Translations under genes and position numbers: made by a program | Notes under the pieces: model-generated | What the model was told of the DNA's origin: nothing | Database searches by the model: none | The model's input: only the letters and a program-made list of their open reading frames with translations | From: Bacteroidales bacterium | GTDB lineage: Bacteria; Bacteroidota; Bacteroidia; Bacteroidales; JAQUTK01 | Assembly (NCBI GenBank): GCA_028709785.1 | Contig: JAQUTK010000008.1 | Coordinates: 41,233 to 105,232 of the forward strand | Direction of reading: 5' to 3' | Length of the DNA stretch: 64,000 nt | Shown here: positions 1-9,724 of the stretch, piece by piece | How the letters are laid out: the number at the start of each line of letters is the position of its first letter | Position numbering within the stretch: the stretch's first letter is position 1

Positions 1-1136
1 GGATAATCATGCGAATATTTGTAGCCTGCACCATAGTTCAGTTCCTTCATCAGCTGAGTCGGCGCATTGCGTAGATGCAGTGGCACCGGTTGATTACCGG
101 TTTGCTCTATAAGTGCCAACGCATCATCTATTGCCTTATAGGCTGAGTTACTCTTCGCACTTGTTGCCAGATAGATGGTCGTTTCGGCCAGGATAATACG
201 TCCCTCGGGCCATCCGATCTTCTGCAAAGCATCAAAACAGGTATTGGCAATGAGCAGCGCATTGGGATTGGCAAGACCAATATCTTCGGCTGCAGAGATG
301 ACCAGTCGACGGGCAATAAATGTGGGATCCTCTCCCCCTGCTACCATACGAGCCAACCAATAGATTGCCGCGTCAGGATCGCTGCCCCGGATACTCTTGA
401 TAAACGCCGAGACGATGTCGTAATGTATCTCTCCTTCTTTATCATAAGCCATCGGATTGGCTTGTAACCGTTCAACGACTTTATCGTCGGTAATCACCAC
501 CTCATTACTTTCCTCGGCACTTACCACCAGATCAAGGATATTGAGCAGTTTGCGGGCATCACCGCCGGAGTAACGAAGCATCGCCTCGTACTCTTTGACT
601 TCAATCTTTTTCTGTTTGAGTACGATATCTGTTTCCAGTGCATGATGCATCAGCTGAAGCAGTTCATCCTTGTCAAGCGATTTAAGCACATAGACCTGAC
701 AGCGGGAGAGCAAGGGACGGATCACCTCGAAAGAAGGGTTTTCCGTTGTCGCGCCAATCAGCGTCACAATACCACTTTCGACAGCACCCAACAGAGAGTC
801 CTGCTGTGCTTTGCTGAAACGATGAATCTCATCAATGAATAGTATCGGACTGGCAGACTGGAAGAACTGCTGTTTGCGGGCGGTTTCAATCACCTCGCGC
901 ACATCCTTCACACCGGAGTTGATCGCACTCAAGCTAAAGAAGTTCGTCTGCAACGTATTGGCTATGATACGTGCCAGCGTCGTTTTACCCACGCCGGGAG
1001 GTCCCCAGAGGATAAACGAAGAGAGTCGTCCTCCTTCAATCATTTTTCGAAGCACTGCACCTTCACCTACAAGGTGTTTTTGTCCGATGTAATCGTATAG
1101 AGATGTGGGGCGTATTCTTTCAGCAAGTGGTTGCAT
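1..1136 (-). CDS. rarA: Replication-associated recombination protein A (RarA/MgsA), AAA+ ATPase, C-terminus cut by window edge
   Basis: Read on the minus strand from an ATG at 1136; about 378 codons are present and the frame is still open at base 1, so the gene is partial only because the window ends. The protein opens [19 protein letters not shown]. Walker A is GPPGVGKT at residues 45-52, Walker B reads ILFIDEIHR, and the sensor stretch GATTENPSF is the RarA/WRNIP1 signature, which separates it from RuvB and DnaX. Family knowledge: a clamp-loader-like ATPase acting at stalled forks and single-stranded gaps. The neighbouring permease gene is divergent, so this gene has its own promoter upstream of 1136. 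Identification is firm. Confidence 0.95.
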   Translation of the reverse strand, partial: MQPLAERIRPTSLYDYIGQKHLVGEGAVLRKMIEGGRLSSFILWGPPGVGKTTLARIIANTLQTNFFSLSAINSGVKDVREVIETARKQQFFQSASPILFIDEIHRFSKAQQDSLLGAVESGIVTLIGATTENPSFEVIRPLLSRCQVYVLKSLDKDELLQLMHHALETDIVLKQKKIEVKEYEAMLRYSGGDARKLLNILDLVVSAEESNEVVITDDKVVERLQANPMAYDKEGEIHYDIVSAFIKSIRGSDPDAAIYWLARMVAGGEDPTFIARRLVISAAEDIGLANPNALLIANTCFDALQKIGWPEGRIILAETTIYLATSAKSNSAYKAIDDALALIEQTGNQPVPLHLRNAPTQLMKELNYGAGYKYSHDY

Positions 1137-1256
1137 ATCTGTTTGCGTTCATTGATTCAGCAAATATACCGATTATTCCAGTACCACAAAATGGGTGGAC
1201 TGAATTATTCAGAAGAAATAAGGGAGAAGGCTATTCTTTTTAGACAGACCTTTATC

Positions 1257-1284
1257 TTGATTCCATTCTTTTTATGTATGTTTG
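1257..1284 (+). promoter_or_regulatory. Putative Bacteroidota promoter for the PerM-family gene
   Basis: The -7 box TATGTTTG (1277-1284) fits TAnnTTTG, and TTG at 1257-1259 lies 17 bases upstream in the place of the -33 element. The start codon follows at 1301. Pattern match only. Confidence 0.45.
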
Positions 1285-1300
1285 AAAATAATTTGCAAGA

Positions 1301-2383
1301 ATGACAAACATGGAAGGAAAGAATCAGAATGTATTGATGCAACAGGTCTTATTTTTACTGTTGCTGATCGGATTGGCCTCATTATTCATCAGAGAGTTAT
1401 CTTTCTTTGTCAGTTCATTTCTCGGGGCTATCACCTGCAATGTCCTCTTGAAAAGACCTTTCAACACGATGGTCAACCGATGGAAATGGCCAAAGAGCCT
1501 CTCTGCTATCACACTAATGGTTGGAGTCTCACTGGTGATTGCTGCCATCTTGTGGTTACTCTTTAACCAGGTGGTCATCAAACTCTCTGAGATAGAAAAC
1601 TTTCAAATCACAGAAGGTTTTGATGTGATCCGCCAAAAAACGAAGGAGATCACCGGCTATAACATCATTCCGGAAGATATCATAACCAAGACAGCCACCA
1701 CCCTCACAGGTATTGTCACAGATGTGTTTAATACGACTTACCGTGTGGTTGCCAATCTGTTTATGATGTTCTTTCTGCTCTATTTCATGATAACGGCAGA
1801 TGACTCTTACAAGAATCTCTTTACCGATTTCCTTCCGCTTTCTGATGAAAACAGAAAAATGCTTACCGACGAATCCTTCAACATGATCTATGCCAACTCA
1901 ATCGGCATTCCGTTGATGATGACCGTACAAGGTTGCTTTGCGATATTGGGATACTTTATTTTTGGTGTGGGTGATCCTTTCTTCTGGGGAATATTGACCG
2001 GTTTCTTCAGTATTATCCCGATTGTAGGGACAACAGTGATATGGCTCCCACTCTCTATTTACATGATGGCTACGGATAATGCCTGGATGGGTATCGGATT
2101 GATTGCGTATGGCGGACTGGTCATTACCAATGTGGATAATCTGTTTCGTTTTATCCTGATGAAGAAAATAGCCGATGTACATCCGCTCATTACAGTATTG
2201 GGAGTCATATTCGGACTATCCTTGTTCGGTTTCTGGGGAATTATTTTTGGTCCGTCGCTCCTCTCTGTTTTCCTTTTGCTTGTTAAGACGTACCGCAGCG
2301 AATACATTGACACGCATGAACCTGTAACAGATGCCATACAGATTGAAGAGATAAAAGAGATTCAGGACAAAGAGGAGGAATAA
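1301..2383 (+). CDS. AI-2E/PerM-family membrane transporter
   Basis: A 360-residue integral membrane protein. Hydrophobic segments lie near residues 14-50 and 70-90, then a soluble stretch of about 65 residues, then further membrane helices to about residue 325. This long extramembrane segment after the third helix, followed by a conserved helical half with GVGDPFFWGILTGFFSIIPIVG-like text, is typical of the AI-2E transporter (PerM/YdiK/TqsA) family. Members export small molecules or act as antiporters; the substrate cannot be read from sequence. The C-terminus is a charged Glu/Lys tail. The gene is monocistronic: a divergent gene lies upstream and a strong hairpin with a convergent gene downstream. 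Start at 1301; Met4 is an alternative. Confidence 0.85.
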   Translation: MTNMEGKNQNVLMQQVLFLLLLIGLASLFIRELSFFVSSFLGAITCNVLLKRPFNTMVNRWKWPKSLSAITLMVGVSLVIAAILWLLFNQVVIKLSEIENFQITEGFDVIRQKTKEITGYNIIPEDIITKTATTLTGIVTDVFNTTYRVVANLFMMFFLLYFMITADDSYKNLFTDFLPLSDENRKMLTDESFNMIYANSIGIPLMMTVQGCFAILGYFIFGVGDPFFWGILTGFFSIIPIVGTTVIWLPLSIYMMATDNAWMGIGLIAYGGLVITNVDNLFRFILMKKIADVHPLITVLGVIFGLSLFGFWGIIFGPSLLSVFLLLVKTYRSEYIDTHEPVTDAIQIEEIKEIQDKEEE

Positions 2384-2402
2384 AACACATAGAGCCATAA
2401 AC

Positions 2403-2438
2403 AAAACGAGGAGCCTTTGAAAAAAGACTCCTCGTTTT
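2403..2438. terminator. Bidirectional rho-independent terminator between perM-like gene and fabD
   Basis: AAAACGAGGAG (2403-2413) and CTCCTCGTTTT (2428-2438) form a perfect 11-bp stem with a 14-base loop. A/T runs at both edges let it serve both convergent genes. Confidence 0.85.
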
Positions 2439-2456
2439 GATATAGGACTATTCTAC

Positions 2457-3338
2457 TTAAAGTGTAGCCACTTCAGCCACAACTTCTTTATTGATTTTCT
2501 TAACCAATCCCTGAAGCACAGCGCCGGGGCCTACTTCAATGAACGTGTCGCAACCATCAGCGATCATGTTTTGTACTGATTGCGTCCAGCGAACCGGAGC
2601 AGTCAGTTGCTTCAACAGATTTGCCTTGATCACAGCAGGATCTGTCTGAGGTTTGGCATCCACATTCTGATACACCGGACAGACAGGGGTATGAAACTCT
2701 GTCGCCTCAATCGCTTCTGCCAGTTCGATACGGGCAGGTTCCATCAATGGGGAGTGAAACGCACCACCCACAGGCAGCTTCAAAGCGCGTTTGGCACCGG
2801 CTGCAAGCATCTGCTCACAAGCGGCCTCCACAGAGGGGATATCTCCCGAGATAACCAGCTGTCCCGGACAGTTATAATTTGCAGGCACCACAACTCCATC
2901 AATGCCGGCACAGATCTCTTCTACCTTCACATCATCCAGTGCCAATACAGCTGCCATCGTCGAAGGTTCGATCTCACAGGCTTTTTGCATCGCCATCGCA
3001 CGTTTGGACACAAGTACCAGACCATCCTCAAAGCTGAGTGCACCGGCAGCTACCAAAGCGGAGAACTCACCCAACGAGTGACCTGCCACCATGTTTGGCT
3101 GAAATGATTCTCCGAGTGTCTTTGCCAGAATTACTGAATGGAGAAATACCGCGGGCTGCGTTACTTTGGTCTGACGAAGATCTTCCATCGTCCCTTCAAA
3201 CATAAGATCGGTAATACGAAAACCGAGAATCTGATTTGCTTTTTCAAAGAGGTCTTTGGCCACAGGAGAGTTCTCGTACAGTTCTTTTCCCATACCTACA
3301 AACTGCGATCCCTGACCGGGAAATACATATGCTTTCAT
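2457..3338 (-). CDS. fabD: Malonyl-CoA:ACP transacylase
   Basis: A 293-residue FabD. It moves malonyl from CoA to acyl carrier protein, making the extender unit for type II fatty-acid synthesis in the cytoplasm. Seen directly: N-terminal PGQGSQ (residues 7-12), the nucleophile motif GHSLGEFSAL with Ser88, and GGAFHSPLM with the catalytic His195. Length is normal for the family (about 290-315). It stands alone: it converges on the PerM-like gene and diverges from the amylase gene, so it is not in a fab operon here. High confidence. Confidence 0.97.
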   Translation of the reverse strand: MKAYVFPGQGSQFVGMGKELYENSPVAKDLFEKANQILGFRITDLMFEGTMEDLRQTKVTQPAVFLHSVILAKTLGESFQPNMVAGHSLGEFSALVAAGALSFEDGLVLVSKRAMAMQKACEIEPSTMAAVLALDDVKVEEICAGIDGVVVPANYNCPGQLVISGDIPSVEAACEQMLAAGAKRALKLPVGGAFHSPLMEPARIELAEAIEATEFHTPVCPVYQNVDAKPQTDPAVIKANLLKQLTAPVRWTQSVQNMIADGCDTFIEVGPGAVLQGLVKKINKEVVAEVATL

Positions 3339-3453
3339 TTCTAACTAAATTAAATGAATAATAATAATCCGACGCAAAAGTAGTATAATATCATTAATTG
3401 TCTTAGTTTTGTCGTATAAAATAACAACTACACCGTTTAACACTCCCCTACGA

Positions 3454-5145
3454 ATGAAGCATAAACTACTGATATACCAAGTCTTACCCCGTCTATTCGG
3501 AAACAATAAAAACACCAATACCTTTAACGGTACTTTGAAAGAGAACGGCTGCGGCAAGTTTGAGGCATTTACCGCAAAGGCGCTTGAAGAGATTAAAGGA
3601 CTGGGTATTACGCATATATGGTACACAGGAGTATTAGAGCATGCGACCAAAACCGACTATTCCAACATAGGTATCCGTCCCGATCATCCTGCCGTAGTCA
3701 AAGGCAATGCCGGTTCGCCGTATGCAATCAAAGACTATTATGATGTGGATCCGGATCTGGCTGTTGACCCGACGAACAGGATAAATGAGTTTGAGTCACT
3801 GGTGGATCGTACACATGCCACCGGACTGAAGGTCATCATCGACTTTGTCCCCAATCATCTGGCTCGCCGCTATCATTCGGATGCCAAACCGGAAGGGGTA
3901 CGTGACTTCGGAGAAGACGACGACACAAGCAAGTGTTTCTCTCCGCAAAATAATTTCTATTACATCGGCAATGAGGTATTTGCCGGACAGTTTAATCTCA
4001 ACAGTGGTGCACCCGAACCATACACAGAGAGTCCTGCCAAGGCAACCGGAAACGACTGTTTTAATGCCTACCCCAGTATGAATGATTGGTATGAAACCGT
4101 CAAACTCAACTACGGCGTGGACTATATGAATTATCGTGCCGCTCATTTTCAGGAGACACCCGACACCTGGAAGAAGATGCTGGAAGTGCTCCTTTACTGG
4201 GCAGGAAAGAAAGTGGATGGTTTTCGCTGCGATATGGCGGAGATGGTGCCTGTGGCATTTTGGGAATGGGCTATTACACGGGTGAAAAAGAAATTTCCGA
4301 AAGTGATTTTTATCGCGGAAGTTTATAACCCCGCTGAATATCACAACTATCTGTTTAATGGTAAGTTTGACTATCTGTACGACAAAGAGGGGCTTTACAA
4401 TACCCTGCGTGCAGTTACTACCAGTCAGACCCCGGCGAGTAACATCTCCAATTGCTGGAAGCAGACCAGTGGATATCAGGAACGGATGCTCTCTTTTATG
4501 GAGAACCACGACGAACAGCGGATTGCCTCCGACTTCTTCGCCGGCAATGCACGACACGGCATACCGGGCATGATCGTCTGTGCCACGATGAACACCAATC
4601 CGGTGATGATCTATTGCGGACAGGAATTAGGGGAACCGGGTATGGATCGGGAAGGATTTAGCGGACTGGATGGTCGCACAACTATCTTTGACTATTGGAA
4701 CGTGGAGAGCATCTCGCGCTGGATCAATCAGGGAACCTTTGACGGTTCGCTGCTTTCCGATGACCAGAAAGAGATACGCGCATTCTACCGCAAACTGCTT
4801 ACGATCACAAAGAAAGAAGTGTGTCTGAAAGAGGGTTCCTTCTTTGATCTGATGTATGTCAATGATACGAACATGTCCATGAACGGCAAACAATACATGT
4901 ATCTGCGAAAGAAAGAGAATACACTGATACTGGTGGCCACCAATTTCAGCGATGCCTCGCTGAAGCTGGATATCCGTATTCCACTTCATGCCTTTGAGTT
5001 GTACGGCATTCCTATAGCCGGCTTTGTGGATGTCACCGAACTCCTCAGCGGAGAAAAGAGCCAACAGCTCCTCTCCGCCTCCGTTCCGTTCCGGGTGGAG
5101 CTCAATGGATGGTCTGGTAAGATCCTGAAGATGAAACTGAGTTAG
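3454..5145 (+). CDS. GH13 alpha-amylase-family glycoside hydrolase
   Basis: Start chosen at the ATG at 3454; the frame can be extended to a TTG at 3409, but that adds residues unlike the family. The protein is 563 residues. It carries the four GH13 regions: VIIDFVPNH (region I), GFRCDMAE with nucleophile Asp260, FIAEVYNP with acid/base Glu289, and FMENHDEQR with Asp353. There is no signal peptide, so it is probably cytoplasmic and acts on imported maltooligosaccharides or glycogen-like glucans. The C-terminal about 90 residues form a beta domain as in other GH13 enzymes. Exact specificity cannot be told. Its stop overlaps the stop of the convergent SEC-C gene by four bases. Confidence 0.9.
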   Translation: MKHKLLIYQVLPRLFGNNKNTNTFNGTLKENGCGKFEAFTAKALEEIKGLGITHIWYTGVLEHATKTDYSNIGIRPDHPAVVKGNAGSPYAIKDYYDVDPDLAVDPTNRINEFESLVDRTHATGLKVIIDFVPNHLARRYHSDAKPEGVRDFGEDDDTSKCFSPQNNFYYIGNEVFAGQFNLNSGAPEPYTESPAKATGNDCFNAYPSMNDWYETVKLNYGVDYMNYRAAHFQETPDTWKKMLEVLLYWAGKKVDGFRCDMAEMVPVAFWEWAITRVKKKFPKVIFIAEVYNPAEYHNYLFNGKFDYLYDKEGLYNTLRAVTTSQTPASNISNCWKQTSGYQERMLSFMENHDEQRIASDFFAGNARHGIPGMIVCATMNTNPVMIYCGQELGEPGMDREGFSGLDGRTTIFDYWNVESISRWINQGTFDGSLLSDDQKEIRAFYRKLLTITKKEVCLKEGSFFDLMYVNDTNMSMNGKQYMYLRKKENTLILVATNFSDASLKLDIRIPLHAFELYGIPIAGFVDVTELLSGEKSQQLLSASVPFRVELNGWSGKILKMKLS

Positions 5146-5462
5146 TTGCTCCCGCAACAGTGCTTATACTTCTTGCCGCTTCCGCAGGGACAAGGTTCAT
5201 TGCGTCCGATCTTCGGAGTGCTACGAACCGCATTCTTTTCCCATAGATCGTTAACCTCTTCCTGTGAAATATTTATTCCTGCCTTCTTCATGTTTGGCCC
5301 CATGATCAACTGTGGTGGTTTCTCCTGCAATTTCGGACCTTTGTATTTCTCATGCACTTCGGTTGGCGAATTTCCTTTGAGTATCCATCGGGGGAAACTA
5401 TTGATTAATTCCATTAATTCTATCATGACAAACTGAGCCTTTTCTCTGGAAAAACTCTGCAT
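5142..5462 (-). CDS. SEC-C metal-binding motif protein
   Basis: A 106-residue protein ending in [19 protein letters not shown], a perfect SEC-C zinc-binding motif (CxCxSGKKYKxCC) like that at the SecA C-terminus. The N-terminal two thirds are helical and match nothing I can name. Many small cytosolic proteins carry this motif as a protein- or ribosome-contact module; the role here is unknown. The stop codon (5142-5144) overlaps the convergent amylase stop (5143-5145), and no hairpin separates them. Start at 5462 is the longest; a downstream Met (MIELMELI) is possible. Confidence 0.8.
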   Translation of the reverse strand: MQSFSREKAQFVMIELMELINSFPRWILKGNSPTEVHEKYKGPKLQEKPPQLIMGPNMKKAGINISQEEVNDLWEKNAVRSTPKIGRNEPCPCGSGKKYKHCCGSN

Positions 5463-5882
5463 ATCTTCAAAATGCGACCAAACTAACTCACATTTTATTC
5501 ACATCATTTCACTCACAGCACTTACATAATAAACCTGCGAGTAAATTTGTTGAGACTCATGATCCATGATACCAAAGGTGGTGATAATATCCTAAGATAA
5601 AAAGAAGGTTAGTCATTGTTTGTTGACGCGGTATAGATAAAACAATCTTTATGAAAATTAGGTCGGATTTCCGACGAGAGGAGTCAGTTCTTTTGACTTC
5701 ATTTGCAGTACAAAGCAAGTCGATTTGTGTTGTTTATTGCCTCAGAAAAAACATCTGTATGGAACAAACAATTCGTCCTAATGAAAGGATCATTTCATTT
5801 GTATGAAAGAGAACTTTCGTCTGTATGTTTTTTTTGTGAGTTTATGAATGTTGTTGTGTCACTATAATAAAAATAGATCCTT
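5463..5882. other. AT-rich intergenic region with one small inverted repeat
   Basis: 420 bases between two divergently read genes without a convincing ORF. AATGAAA (5780-5786) and TTTCATT (5793-5799) form a perfect 7-bp inverted repeat around a 6-base centre, about 85 bases before the next start codon. It could be an operator, but nothing else supports that. No clear TAnnTTTG box, RNA gene or transposon end was seen. Confidence 0.35.
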
Positions 5883-6680
5883 ATGAAAGACAATTATTAT
5901 TTTCCCCATGATGCCGAATCAATGAATGATCCCAGAATCATCAAGTTACTCGATCGCTACAAAATGGCCGGGTATGGTATTTATTTTGCTTTAAACGAAC
6001 TGTTACGAGTGCAGGAAAACTATCGTTGTCACCTGTCGTTACTTAAAATGTTTGCACGAAAAATCAATGTAAAATGTCAGATGATCCTCTCTGTTATCAA
6101 CGATTTTGAGTTGTTTGTTGTCGAAGATGAGTGGTTTTATTCGGAAGATATGTGTCGGAGAATGAAAAAATATGATCTTAAGAAATGTAAAATGGAAGAG
6201 AAAAGAGCAATTACGGAAGCAGCTAATGAATTGAATATCAAGCTCGAGCTATTGCGAGAGGAAGCAGAAATCAAGCACAAAGAAAAGGAAATAGAAAAAG
6301 AAATGGAATTGGAAAAAGAAAAGGAAAAAAAAGAAATAGTAATAGTAATAGAAAGGAATTTAAAAAGGAAAGAAGAAAGGGAAGAAGAAAGTCAACAAAC
6401 TGATTCACCTGAGGTGAATGAAGAAATTGCAAAGACTACGACTGATGATGATGATGATGATGATGATGATAATTGTTTTGTAGAATGTTTGAATCTTGCT
6501 TTTTCTCCACTGAAACAACCTGGTGAAAAAAAGAAATGGATGACTCCAGTCAAAAATGCTTTGAAGGAAAATGCTTTGAAGGAAAAAATTCGGCTGAATG
6601 TTGCGAAAATAAAACCGGAATCGGGTCAGGAGTTGAAAACCACCCCCACAATCCATACAGGAGAGTCTCCACCGACCTGA
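5883..6680 (+). CDS. DUF4373 / Lin1244-Lin1753-like N-terminal domain protein with low-complexity tail
   Basis: A 265-residue protein. Residues 1-100 (YYFPHDAESMNDPRIIKLL, then KMAGYGIYFALNELLR) match the DUF4373 (Lin1244/Lin1753-like) domain, known from phage replication-organiser-like proteins and from many Bacteroidales accessory proteins; it probably folds as a winged helix. Residues 110-185 are almost pure Glu/Lys/Arg coiled coil, then comes a run of nine Asp (from GAT repeats), then a tandem 15-base duplication (6555-6584) giving NALKENALKE. No replicase or integrase is adjacent, so it looks like a lone accessory gene or prophage/plasmid relic. The function is unknown; the N-terminal assignment is by recognition. 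Confidence 0.7.
   Translation: MKDNYYFPHDAESMNDPRIIKLLDRYKMAGYGIYFALNELLRVQENYRCHLSLLKMFARKINVKCQMILSVINDFELFVVEDEWFYSEDMCRRMKKYDLKKCKMEEKRAITEAANELNIKLELLREEAEIKHKEKEIEKEMELEKEKEKKEIVIVIERNLKRKEEREEESQQTDSPEVNEEIAKTTTDDDDDDDDDNCFVECLNLAFSPLKQPGEKKKWMTPVKNALKENALKEKIRLNVAKIKPESGQELKTTPTIHTGESPPT
6444..6470 (+). repeat. (GAT)9 trinucleotide microsatellite encoding nine Asp
   Basis: Nine perfect GAT units in frame in the DUF4373-like gene. Slippage would change the number of aspartates without shifting the frame. Confidence 0.97.
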
Positions 6681-6823
6681 TTGTCCGGTGATCATGAATA
6701 TGGGCCGTTTGCGAAAAAAAGCACAAAGAGTACAAAGTTCAAATTATGAGTTGAATATGGATTTTACCTGCAAATTATTCGTTTATAGACGAAACTTTGT
6801 ATATTTGTGAAAAATATTTGGCT

Positions 6824-8089
6824 ATGGACGAAAAAGTTGCGTCATTGAGGAAGTATAATTTATGGGGATCTAATACTCTTGACTGGGGGTATAAGCGGAG
6901 TGGATATACCGATAAGATAACAGACTATACCGGCAATCGACTTATAAAAGTACTCGTTGGGCAAAGACGTTCAGGCAAGAGCTACATATTGAGACAGGTT
7001 GCCAAGCAGCTCGTAGACAATGGAGTAAATCCTGAAAACACGTTGCTTATCAACAGGGAGTTTACTGACCTCGACTTTCTGAAATCTTATAAAGATCTGG
7101 ACGAGCTGATAAAATCATATAAAAAAGAACTCAACCCTTCAGGTAAGGTTTTCATTTTTATTGATGAAATACAGATAATAGAAGGTTGGGAAAAGGTAAT
7201 CAATTCCTATTCTCAGGACTTTTCCGAGAGTTATGAATTGTTTATCAGTGGTTCGAACTCAAAAATGCTGTCCGGGGAGTTGGCAACCTTGCTATCTGGT
7301 CGGTATGTCTGTTTTGAAGTGTTTCCGTTCAGTTATACTGAATATTTGGGAATAAAAGAACAGGAAAAGGGAAGGGTAAGCTATTTGGAATATATGAGCA
7401 GCGGAGGGCTTCCTGAATTGTTCATGCTCCAAAAACCTGAACTCAAGCGTAATTATATATCTGCCATCAAGGATACAGTCTTGTTGCGCGATATTATCCA
7501 ACGCCATAATGTGCGTGATCCAAAACTACTCGAAGATATCTTTGTCTTCTTGGTGAATAATGCTTCAAACCTCATCTCTATTACCAATATTGTTAAATAC
7601 TTTAAAGGACAAGGGCGCAGAACAAGCTATGATGCTGTCTCCACTTATATAGGGTATATTGAGGATACGTTTCTTATTCATCGCTGTGACCGATATGATA
7701 TCAAAGGGAAAGATACCCTATCCGGCAACACCAAATACTACATCAATGATCTGGCATACAAGAATTTCCTATATTCGGGCTATGGATATGGATTGGGATA
7801 TCTTGTAGAGAATCTAGTCTATCTGGAATTACGCCGGAAAGGATTTGATGTTTATGTAGGAACTTTACGTACGAAGGAAGTCGATTTTGTCGCCAGGAAA
7901 GCAGACCGTATCATCTACCTGCAAAGCACATATATGCTTTCCGACGAAGCTACTGTTGAAAGAGAGTATTCCTCACTTGAAGCTATCGACGACAATTTTG
8001 AAAAGATTGTCGTTTCACTGGATGAGATTACAATGCCCTTGCGAGGTGGTATCCGGCATATTCAGGCTTGGGAATTACAAGATTTATAA
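6824..8089 (+). CDS. ATP-binding protein of the AAA_14/DUF4143 family
   Basis: About 421 residues from the ATG at 6824. The frame opens earlier at a TTG (6797), but a -7 box TATATTTG at 6800-6807 makes the ATG more likely. Seen: Walker A VGQRRSGKS, Walker B FIFIDEIQ, an arginine/sensor region FISGSNSKML, and a C-terminal half with YINDLAYKNFL and LVENLVYLELRRKGFDV, ending in a PD-(D/E)xK-like EVDFVARK. That is the AAA_14 plus DUF4143 architecture, common and often multicopy in Bacteroidales. Its physiological role is unknown; it may be linked to mobile elements or toxin-antitoxin-like systems, but that is inference. It stands alone before the tRNA. Confidence 0.85.
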   Translation: MDEKVASLRKYNLWGSNTLDWGYKRSGYTDKITDYTGNRLIKVLVGQRRSGKSYILRQVAKQLVDNGVNPENTLLINREFTDLDFLKSYKDLDELIKSYKKELNPSGKVFIFIDEIQIIEGWEKVINSYSQDFSESYELFISGSNSKMLSGELATLLSGRYVCFEVFPFSYTEYLGIKEQEKGRVSYLEYMSSGGLPELFMLQKPELKRNYISAIKDTVLLRDIIQRHNVRDPKLLEDIFVFLVNNASNLISITNIVKYFKGQGRRTSYDAVSTYIGYIEDTFLIHRCDRYDIKGKDTLSGNTKYYINDLAYKNFLYSGYGYGLGYLVENLVYLELRRKGFDVYVGTLRTKEVDFVARKADRIIYLQSTYMLSDEATVEREYSSLEAIDDNFEKIVVSLDEITMPLRGGIRHIQAWELQDL

Positions 8090-8103
8090 CACAAAAAAAG
8101 AAA

Positions 8104-8135
8104 AATAGCCGCTAATCAAACGATTAACAGCTATT
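8104..8135 (-). terminator. Terminator downstream of tRNA-Asp
   Basis: AATAGC (8104-8109) pairs with GCTATT (8130-8135), and TAATC (8113-8117) with GATTA (8122-8126), with a small internal loop. On the minus strand it is followed by a U-rich tract (8090-8103). It can also stop readthrough from the ATPase gene. Confidence 0.75.
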
Positions 8136-8141
8136 ATTTTG

Positions 8142-8215
8142 CGGTGCGGACGGGACTCGAACCCGCGACCCCATGCGTGACAGGCATGTATTCTAACCAA
8201 CTGAACTACCACACC
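8142..8215 (-). tRNA. tRNA-Asp (GTC)
   Basis: Read on the minus strand, the 74-nt gene has acceptor arms GGTGTGG and CCGCACC with one G-T pair, discriminator G, a D arm with AGTTCAGTTGGTTAGA, an anticodon loop CTGTCAC giving anticodon GTC, and a T arm GCGGGTTCGAGTCCCGT. The 3' CCA is not encoded. A matching promoter and terminator flank it. Confidence 0.97.
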
Positions 8216-8234
8216 AGCTTTTTCAAAAGCGATG

Positions 8235-8265
8235 CAAAGGTAGATATATTTTGAAAAGAAGCAAA
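8235..8265 (-). promoter_or_regulatory. Consensus Bacteroidota promoter of tRNA-Asp
   Basis: On the minus strand TTTG (8265-8262), then 19 bases, then TACCTTTG (8242-8235): an ideal TTTG-N19-TAnnTTTG promoter. The tRNA 5' end is 20 bases downstream of the -7 box. Confidence 0.8.
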
Positions 8266-8357
8266 TATTTCTGCCACAAATTTTCGTTATCCACAAGCCA
8301 ACTCTATTTTTTTATCCTTTTACAGGACTATCTTTTCGCAGTAATCGGGATTTTCGT

Positions 8358-8365
8358 TACTTTTG
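8358..8365 (+). promoter_or_regulatory. -7 box of the hisH-hisA-hisF-hisIE operon
   Basis: TACTTTTG fits TAnnTTTG, with a TTTTCG element about 20 bases upstream. The hisH start codon is at 8398. No attenuator-type His leader peptide was seen. Confidence 0.55.
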
Positions 8366-8397
8366 CAGTGTTGAAAGAGTAACACAAATAAATTCGG

Positions 8398-8991
8398 ATG
8401 GATATTGTTATTATAAAATACAATGCCGGTAATATCTACTCAGTAGATTACGCGCTGAAAAGGCTCGGAGTGGAAGCTGTGGTGACAGCAGATCCCGAAC
8501 TGATACGCAAGGCGGATAAAGTCATTTTTCCCGGTCAGGGAGAAGCGGTAACCACGATGAAATATCTTCGTGAACGACATCTGGATGAATTAATCTGTGA
8601 TTTGAAACAACCGGTACTCGGTATCTGTCTGGGGCTGCAGCTCATGTGCCGCTTCTCGGAAGAGGGAAACACGACCTGTCTGGGCATTTTTGATACGGAA
8701 GTGAAGAAGTTTATGCCCGAACGTCATGAGGACAAAGTGCCGCACATGGGTTGGAACACTATTTATGATTGCAGCTCTCCCCTATTCAAAGGCATTGATT
8801 CTGTAAATCCGTATGTCTATTTCGTACATAGTTACTACGTTCCGCTCAATCCGTATGCGATAACAAAGACGGATTATATTGTGCCATTTACGTCGGCTAT
8901 TCACAAGGATAACTTCTATGCGACACAATATCACCCGGAAAAAAGCGGCAAGACCGGCGAACTGATTTTACAAAACTTCTTAGACTTGTAA
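8398..8991 (+). CDS. hisH: Imidazole glycerol phosphate synthase, glutaminase subunit
   Basis: A 197-residue class I glutamine amidotransferase that supplies ammonia to HisF to make IGP and AICAR in histidine biosynthesis. Seen: the nucleophile elbow [10 protein letters not shown] with Cys77, and the His-Glu pair of the triad in QYHPEKSG (His179, Glu181). Its partner hisF lies two genes downstream in the same operon, and hisA starts three bases after the stop. Length and motifs are normal. Confidence 0.97.
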   Translation: MDIVIIKYNAGNIYSVDYALKRLGVEAVVTADPELIRKADKVIFPGQGEAVTTMKYLRERHLDELICDLKQPVLGICLGLQLMCRFSEEGNTTCLGIFDTEVKKFMPERHEDKVPHMGWNTIYDCSSPLFKGIDSVNPYVYFVHSYYVPLNPYAITKTDYIVPFTSAIHKDNFYATQYHPEKSGKTGELILQNFLDL

Positions 8992-8993
8992 AG

Positions 8994-9713
8994 ATGATAG
9001 AGATAATTCCTGCGATCGATATAATTGATGGTAAGTGTGTCCGACTCTCACAGGGGGACTACAACCAGAAAAAGATCTATAATGAGAACCCGCTGGAGGT
9101 TGCGAAGATGTTTGAGGATCATGGTATCCACAGACTCCACCTGGTGGATCTGGATGGTGCCAAAGCGAGTCATATCGTTAATCACAAAGTATTGGAGCAG
9201 ATAGCTACCCGAACGGCACTTGCCGTTGATTTCGGTGGCGGTCTGAAGACAGACAGTGATGTGTATATCGCCTTCGAATGTGGTGCGCAGATGATTACCG
9301 GAGGAAGTATCGCGGTGAAAAATCCGGATGTGTTTACCTCCTGGATCAAAACCTTTGGCCCTGAGAAAATCATTCTGGGTGCCGATGTCAAAGATAAGAT
9401 GATTGCCGTAAACGGCTGGCAGGAAGAGACGAAAGTCGAACTGTTTGACTTTGTCAAAGGATACATGAACAAATCGCTCAATAAAGTGATCTGTACAGAT
9501 ATCAGTAAAGACGGCATGTTACAGGGACCTGCTATCGGGCTCTACAAAGAGATGCTTGACCGTTTTCCGTACCTCTATCTGATTGCCAGTGGCGGTGTGA
9601 GTTCACTGGACGACATCATCGCTCTCGAAGAAGCTGACGTACCGGCAGTAATCTTTGGAAAGGCGATCTATGAAGGTCGTATCTCAATGAAAGACTTAAA
9701 ACGATTCCTCTAA
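8994..9713 (+). CDS. hisA: Phosphoribosylformimino-AICAR ribotide isomerase
   Basis: A 239-residue (beta/alpha)8 barrel enzyme catalysing the Amadori isomerisation of ProFAR to PRFAR, the substrate of HisFH. The N-terminal strand [15 protein letters not shown] carries the catalytic Asp9; the half-barrel repeat gives the second acid in [11 protein letters not shown]; phosphate sites are [10 protein letters not shown] and [10 protein letters not shown]. It begins three bases after hisH and is followed by hisF, so the proteins are probably translated together. Confidence 0.97.
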   Translation: MIEIIPAIDIIDGKCVRLSQGDYNQKKIYNENPLEVAKMFEDHGIHRLHLVDLDGAKASHIVNHKVLEQIATRTALAVDFGGGLKTDSDVYIAFECGAQMITGGSIAVKNPDVFTSWIKTFGPEKIILGADVKDKMIAVNGWQEETKVELFDFVKGYMNKSLNKVICTDISKDGMLQGPAIGLYKEMLDRFPYLYLIASGGVSSLDDIIALEEADVPAVIFGKAIYEGRISMKDLKRFL

Positions 9714-9724
9714 ACTTCCATACT

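Noticed and set aside
6797..6823. TTG start for the AAA_14 ATPase.
   Set aside because: It overlaps a -7 box TATATTTG (6800-6807); the ATG at 6824 fits better.
8084..8296. A 70-codon minus-strand frame.
   Set aside because: It lies across tRNA-Asp and its promoter; the tRNA explains the sequence.
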